From: Paracentrotus lividus
Taxonomy: Eukaryota; Echinodermata; Echinoidea; Camarodonta; Echinidae
Length of the DNA: 64,000 bases
Assembly (NCBI GenBank): GCA_940671915.1
Contig: CALNVZ010000174.1
Location: forward strand, 17,501,775-17,565,774
Direction of reading: 5' to 3'
The notes beneath the pieces were generated by a model. It was not told the DNA's origin. It saw only the letters and a list, made by a program, of their open reading frames with translations, and searched no databases. The translations under genes were made by a program, and so were the position numbers. Positions 59,317-64,000 of this stretch are shown here, in pieces; the first letter of the stretch is position 1; every line of letters begins with the position of its first letter.

Positions 59317-59432
59317 CTTGTGGATCTTTGGCCTCGTGGACCCTCGGCCTCATGGAAAAAAAATCATCAGCCTTGTGGACTCTTGGCCTCATGGCAAAAT
59401 CCTCAGACTTGTGGACCCTTGGCCTCGTGGGA
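59317..59432 (+). repeat. Short degenerate minisatellite
   Basis: CTTGTGGACCCTTGGCCTCGTGG-like units start at 59317, 59371 and 59407, with partial units between and AAAAATC spacers. Confidence 0.75.
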
Positions 59433-61274
59433 AGACCCCGATCATACTACTAGTATTACTTTTGGTTTCTTACGAATAGATGGCAGTTTTTAAGTAAAAA
59501 GTGGAACCAGAATTTGGGACAGCAAGAACCTTGATAAAGTTTTTCATTATGAAAATGTATTGAAGAAAATGTGATTTATTATGATGTCTTTGTCAGCAAC
59601 CGGGTCAGATATGTATTCATGTGGGTGTTTCAATGTAAAAAAAGGACACTTGTCAAATATGATTTATTAGTTTGATCAATAATGAGAATGTACGTACATC
59701 ATGTTACATTTGGGTGTTTAAATGTAAGAGAAATGTTAAGAATAAATAGCTTTTATTAGGTTGATTGACAATGGTTATTTAGCCAATGTTATATGATATC
59801 AGTTCAATATGAGTTAGGACTAAATATAAAGCTAGAGGTCACATTTTAATGGGATCAGTCTATTAAAGGTGTATCGAATCTCACTGCAGAAATAAGTACA
59901 GATTGATTTTTATAATAAAATGTTACGATTCATAAACCTTTACTTGCACATGTAGACATATTGTATTGTAGTCGTTGCTTTAAATTATTATCACATGACT
60001 TTAGTCCTTAAAGCAATGCACTTTCTATAAACTTCCTCCCATTATCCAGGAGGAGGCAAGTACACTTTGGTTGGATTAGCCTGTGTAATTTTGATAGATA
60101 GTCATCTAGTTATCAAGAATGCTGCTGAATCTATCAAACTACCTCACCACCACTATTGTAAGAAATATATTTTGGAGAAACACCAGGCAATGACTTAAAA
60201 GTAGACTAGAATATAACATTTATTGTCAAAGGGGAGGAATTGGGAAATGTAAAACAAGTGATATCATGTACCGAAAAGCAATGAGGTCAATTTAGTTTTT
60301 ATGTCAGGAATCATACAGACGGTGTTGCAAAATAACAAAACTGGTCTAAAAGAAGAACTTTTGCACTTGGTGAGAAATAATTCAGTGCCCCATATTTGTC
60401 TGGATTCAATGAAATTGATGGCAGATGGCTTTTGTAATTTATTCCATATTTGATACAATCCCAGTTTCAATTTATTACTTGTCTACCATATAAACTACCA
60501 CCAATTATTAATGAAAAGTACATATTATTTGTGCAATGTTTTTTTTGTTTTTTTTACAGCTTTTTACACTTCAATAAATTTACATTTATTTTGAAAGCGA
60601 TCTTCAGAGAGCCCCAGACACCACAACAATGAACATAATACTAAATTTACATTCATATGCTCTATGCAGTATATTTAAATTTTTTTCAGAGTCCCATGTG
60701 TTGGTATGGTGATTATTATCACCACCACCTCATTATCTCTTTCAGGATTCTATATACATCCTGACAGGGATCCTTTTGACATCTGCTCTCTCCTCTAATA
60801 AGACTTGATATCTTCCTCATCGGTATACCCCCTAGGGGGTCTGGTGAATAGCTTAATGAGCATCTATCTAGGAGCATCTAATTGAGATACAGGTATAATA
60901 TACATGTACCTGTCAAGATCTTTGAGATGAAATAAGGAAGAAATACTAGTACTATTCTATGTGTTTTTTTCGTAAAATGATTCATAAAGTATTGTCACCA
61001 TCATTTTCTTCTTTTTTTAATTACTATTATTAGTATATGGATTATCATCATCATTCATTATCATCATCATTATTCTTTAACCATCAGCATCACTTGTTCT
61101 ATTTTCAAAAATTATTACCACCAGCACCACGGCTGCTTTAATCACTCACACTTAATGTTGACACATGAAGAAAAACTATATGTTCTGAGTTGTTAAAACT
61201 TTTTTTTATATGCTGAAACAGATATATGCTGGACATAATATCTGAATTAGATGATATATTAAGCCTAATTGTTA
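59433..61274. other. No gene recognised
   Basis: AT-rich unique DNA with ATC-rich sequence near 61040 and a 14-bp palindrome ACCCCCTAGGGGGT at 60827-60840. Confidence 0.55.
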
Positions 61275-62250
61275 TTCGGATTGAGTTATATATAGATATA
61301 ACAAAATAGTAAAATAAACAGCAATTGCTGTGTATTTCTGTTTTAAAACATATTTTACATCATGATGATGCATCTCACAACAAGTATATTATTTTATATC
61401 CCTACTTTACCATCTTGTATAGATATGAGTCTACTCTAGATGTCAATCGTGTAGAAAGGATTTATTTCAAAAGAGGTCGGGTCTTGTAAAGCCTTACAAT
61501 CCTTTTTAATAGAGGTTACTTATATCATACCTAGTTATGATCTTTCGTCATGAAAAAATTAAATCATGACTCTGTTAGAGACCTTGCTGTGTAATGCGTG
61601 ACAAACACATTGTTCTGTCTGCCAGCGTCATCTCATTAATTAATATTGTATATCAGACGGAGTAGATATAAAAAAGGGTTGAATAAATAGCAATTGCTCT
61701 GGATTTCAAGAAAAAAGGTAATACTATATCCAATGCTCAACACTAACATGCTAATGTTGAGCGTTGCTATATCAGACAATCTCACAACTAGCATATTTTT
61801 TTATCACTACTTTATCATCTTCTATAGATGTGAGTCTAGGGTACTCTTGATGTCAATCATGTAGAAAGAATTTTCATGAATTAATTTTATTTCAGATAGA
61901 GTGGATATATTATAAAGTGGTGAATAAATAGCAATTGCTCTGGATGTCCGTTTGAAAATTTATAATTTATCACACATCTTTAATATGCCTACTATAATAT
62001 CTTGTATAGATATGAAACTAATGTACAGGTCAATCATGTAGAAAGGATTTATTTCCAGAGCAGTCAGCTCTTGTAAAGCCTTACAATCGTTTTTACAAGA
62101 TGTTACATATATCATACCTAGATCTTTCATCATGGAATAGATTTAATCATGACTCTGTGTGAGACCTTGCTTTGTAGGGCGTGACACATGCATTGTTCTT
62201 TTAATCTGTCTGCCAGCATCATTTGATCTCTAGTTCATCTTATTAATTAG
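61275..62250 (+). repeat. Three-copy tandem segmental duplication (up to 375 bp)
   Basis: Copies are 61275-61650, 61651-61889 and 61890-62250. Shared blocks in order: AGCAATTGCT (61320, 61689, 61930), GTCAATC(G/A)TGTAGAAAG, CTTGTAAAGCCTTACAATC, AATCATGACTCTGT, GAGACCTTGCT and CTGTCTGCCAGC. The middle copy lacks the second half, from the AAGCCTTACAATC block to the CTGCCAGC block. Copy 2 also contains a TGCTCAACA...TGTTGAGC hairpin near 61733-61763. Confidence 0.85.
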
Positions 62251-62327
62251 CTACAGGATATGAAGGAGGTGTAGTGTATCTTCTGTGATTAGTATATCGT
62301 AATACCATTGTTGCATCGTTTTTACAG

Positions 62328-62582
62328 CCACCGTCGTCATCATCATCATCATCATCGTCATCATCATTATCATCATCATCATCATCATCATTATTGTGGT
62401 CCACCATCATTATGCTCATCATTATTATTATATTACATATAAAAATCATCCTCATCATCATTATTATCCTCATCATTATCATCCTCATCATCATCATCAT
62501 CGTCATCATCATCCTCCTCATCATCATCTTCCTCCTCATCATCATCATCATCATCATCATCAACCTCATCAACCTCATTAGC
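62328..62582 (+). repeat. (ATC)n trinucleotide array
   Basis: CATCAT and ATTATT units with few interruptions. All six frames are open in parts (poly-Met/Asp, Ile, His), so the frames at 62243-62729 are not genes. Confidence 0.95.
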
Positions 62583-63319
62583 ATTATCATCATTTACTTT
62601 CATCCTTGTTTTTATTGTGCACCTCTCTTCATCTGGACTGTGTTAGATTCTGCAGAAAATCCTTGTGTGGGACCCAAGGATTTGCATTTTTTCCAGACAC
62701 ACAGGAGCAAGCTGACCATACATATTTAAATACAAGATAACCTATGAAGTGGCAACAGCCAATGCAAGTGGCAGGACGCTCACTTTGTCAAAACATTTAG
62801 GATCAAGTGTGACTAAGCGTTACATAGAAATATTGTCTCCTGAGATTTAGATGGATGTTATCTTTGAAGAAAAAAAAATCAGTTTGTAACTTTCTGGCAT
62901 CTAGTAGATGGTATCTGTTCTGCCAGAGCCAGTTTTTAAAGATATTAGCCCTGAACAAATCATTTTGTGGTCAGATGTTATACTGCTTATCATAATTATT
63001 ATCTTCTTACATTGAAAATACATTAGAGTAATAGCCTTCTTGGAGGGCAGTTGATGTACTATTCCTGACATTATTAATGAGTTCATTAGCCATCCCTTAT
63101 GTAAAGATAATGATTATAATTGCCTCACATATAGCTTTTCAGGTGCATTTTTTTATAATTAAAATATGTTAATACTCTTTTTATGCTTTTATCATACATT
63201 TATAAAAAATATATATATATATCACATGTGCTTCTTTCCTTTTGAAGATTAGTGAATGTGTTTTGCAAATAACATGCAATGATGCTATTTGTATATATAA
63301 ATAGTTTGAAATAACCATA
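62583..63319. other. No gene recognised
   Basis: AT-rich unique DNA with an (AT)n run near 63210. Confidence 0.55.
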
Positions 63320-63554
63320 CACTCTAAATGTGGAAGAGTGAAAAACCACTCTAAAAGAGCTAAAGCTCAATCTTTCAAAGAGTTGTATGAGTGACCAATC
63401 TTTTAGAGTGAATCTCACTCTTAAGAAAAAGTGACATAATTCACTCGTTGAAAAGAGTGAGATTCACTTTGAAAGATTGGTCACTCATACAGCTCTTTGA
63501 AAGATTGAACTTTAGCTCTTTCAGAGTGATTTTTCACTCTTCAAAATTTAGGAG
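63320..63554. mobile_element. 235-bp foldback, arms about 105 bp and about 90% identical
   Basis: GAAGAGTGAAAAACCACTCT, AAAGAGCTAAAGCTCAATCT and GTATGAGTGACCAATCTTTT in the left arm are matched in inverse order and orientation in the right arm. The unpaired centre is about 15 bp. GAGTGA / TCACTC is repeated within each arm. Confidence 0.9.
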
Positions 63555-63754
63555 CGGCTGGAGGAGCGGAATTTTTTGGAGGAAATTATCAACATTTTTA
63601 AAGGTGAGGAAATGCTAGATGAGGTGAGGTGTGTTTAGCTGTTAATTTTATGTTTAACTTCAGGCTCATTCGCCGGGCGCAAATTTCAATTTGTAATAAT
63701 ATTACGCGTGCATGTCTAGACTCTAGTAGTCTATCACTCTGTCCTCCAGCGGCC
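63555..63754. other. No feature recognised
   Basis: GC content rises towards 63700; nothing identified. Confidence 0.5.
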
Positions 63755-63820
63755 TAGCCCAGACAGGGGACTCTTCGCCGAGCGCGGCTGGCCTCTACAA
63801 GCGAAGAGTGCCCTGGGCTA
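63755..63820. repeat. GC-rich hairpin
   Basis: TAGCCCAGACAGGGGACTCT with TCGC pairs with GCGAAGAGTGCCCTGGGCTA across an AGCGCGGCTGG loop. Probably part of another foldback repeat. Confidence 0.7.
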
Positions 63821-64000
63821 CCAGCAGGCTTGCCTTCACCGGTACCGTATACCGTAAAATTTACTTCAACAGAACTATACATTTGCCTACCATTGCTATT
63901 TGACCTCAAATCGCCGCAAACCGAAATTTACACCGAAATTTTTGCCCTATCATTCGCCTATGATAGGTACAATCTGTTATAGTTCCTATTGAATGTATAT
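63821..64000. other. No feature recognised
   Basis: Unique sequence to the window end. Confidence 0.5.

Noticed and set aside
62243..62729. Poly-Met/Asp, poly-Ile and poly-His frames
   Set aside because: Six-frame products of an ATC trinucleotide array.
1..64000. CRISPR arrays, bacterial operons, rRNA
   Set aside because: No regularly spaced short repeats with unique spacers, no dense coding and no rRNA motifs; the sequence is eukaryotic in character.

Overview
This is a eukaryotic, AT-rich, largely non-coding stretch of an animal genome. No complete gene can be supported. Several things point to a marine deuterostome, most likely an echinoderm and probably a sea urchin: frequent short motifs built on AGGCCT and TACATGTA, a CR1/L2-like LINE end with a GAACT-repeat tail, a tRNA-derived SINE, many different foldback/TIR elements, and a large foldback element whose arms are tandem arrays (the architecture described for sea-urchin TU and Drosophila FB elements). 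The species call is an inference.

Layout. 1-7,770: unique AT-rich DNA with a 253-bp palindromic MITE (712-964), a 161-bp CAGTGGCGG MITE (2963-3123) and a LINE 3' end (4647-5076). 7,776-12,555: an element end with a perfect 21-bp-stem hairpin, then C-rich, G-poor sequence on both sides of a 783-bp gap (8095-8877), several degenerate local duplications, a related TIR element (11333-12283) and a SINE. 14,924-17,747: a TU/FB-like foldback element with inverted arrays of about 155-bp units. 18,569-23,140: two copies of a roughly 400-bp TIR family, and between them a nested pair in which a 1.27-kb element carrying a 150-160-bp tandem array is inserted in a smaller foldback. 29,351-29,935: a 33-bp minisatellite. 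30,421-34,985: two related MITEs, a third copy of the 400-bp family and a 190-bp tandem array. 37,364-43,790: a pair of 138-bp MITEs, then a cluster of foldbacks and TIR elements. 46,075-46,948: a TIR element carrying TAATTA-centred repeats. 50,393-56,500: further foldbacks, several set in short duplicated host sequence. 61,275-62,250: a three-copy tandem duplication. 63,320-63,820: a near-perfect 235-bp foldback and a GC-rich hairpin.

Possible genes. Small exon-like segments with splice sites occur at 22468-22621 (minus), 36215-36247, 47787-47862 and 49139-49190 (plus). The last two have compatible reading phases and codons that look more coding than the background. All remain hypotheses. 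The window is best read as intronic or intergenic DNA with accumulated mobile elements; most open frames are repeat-derived or chance.
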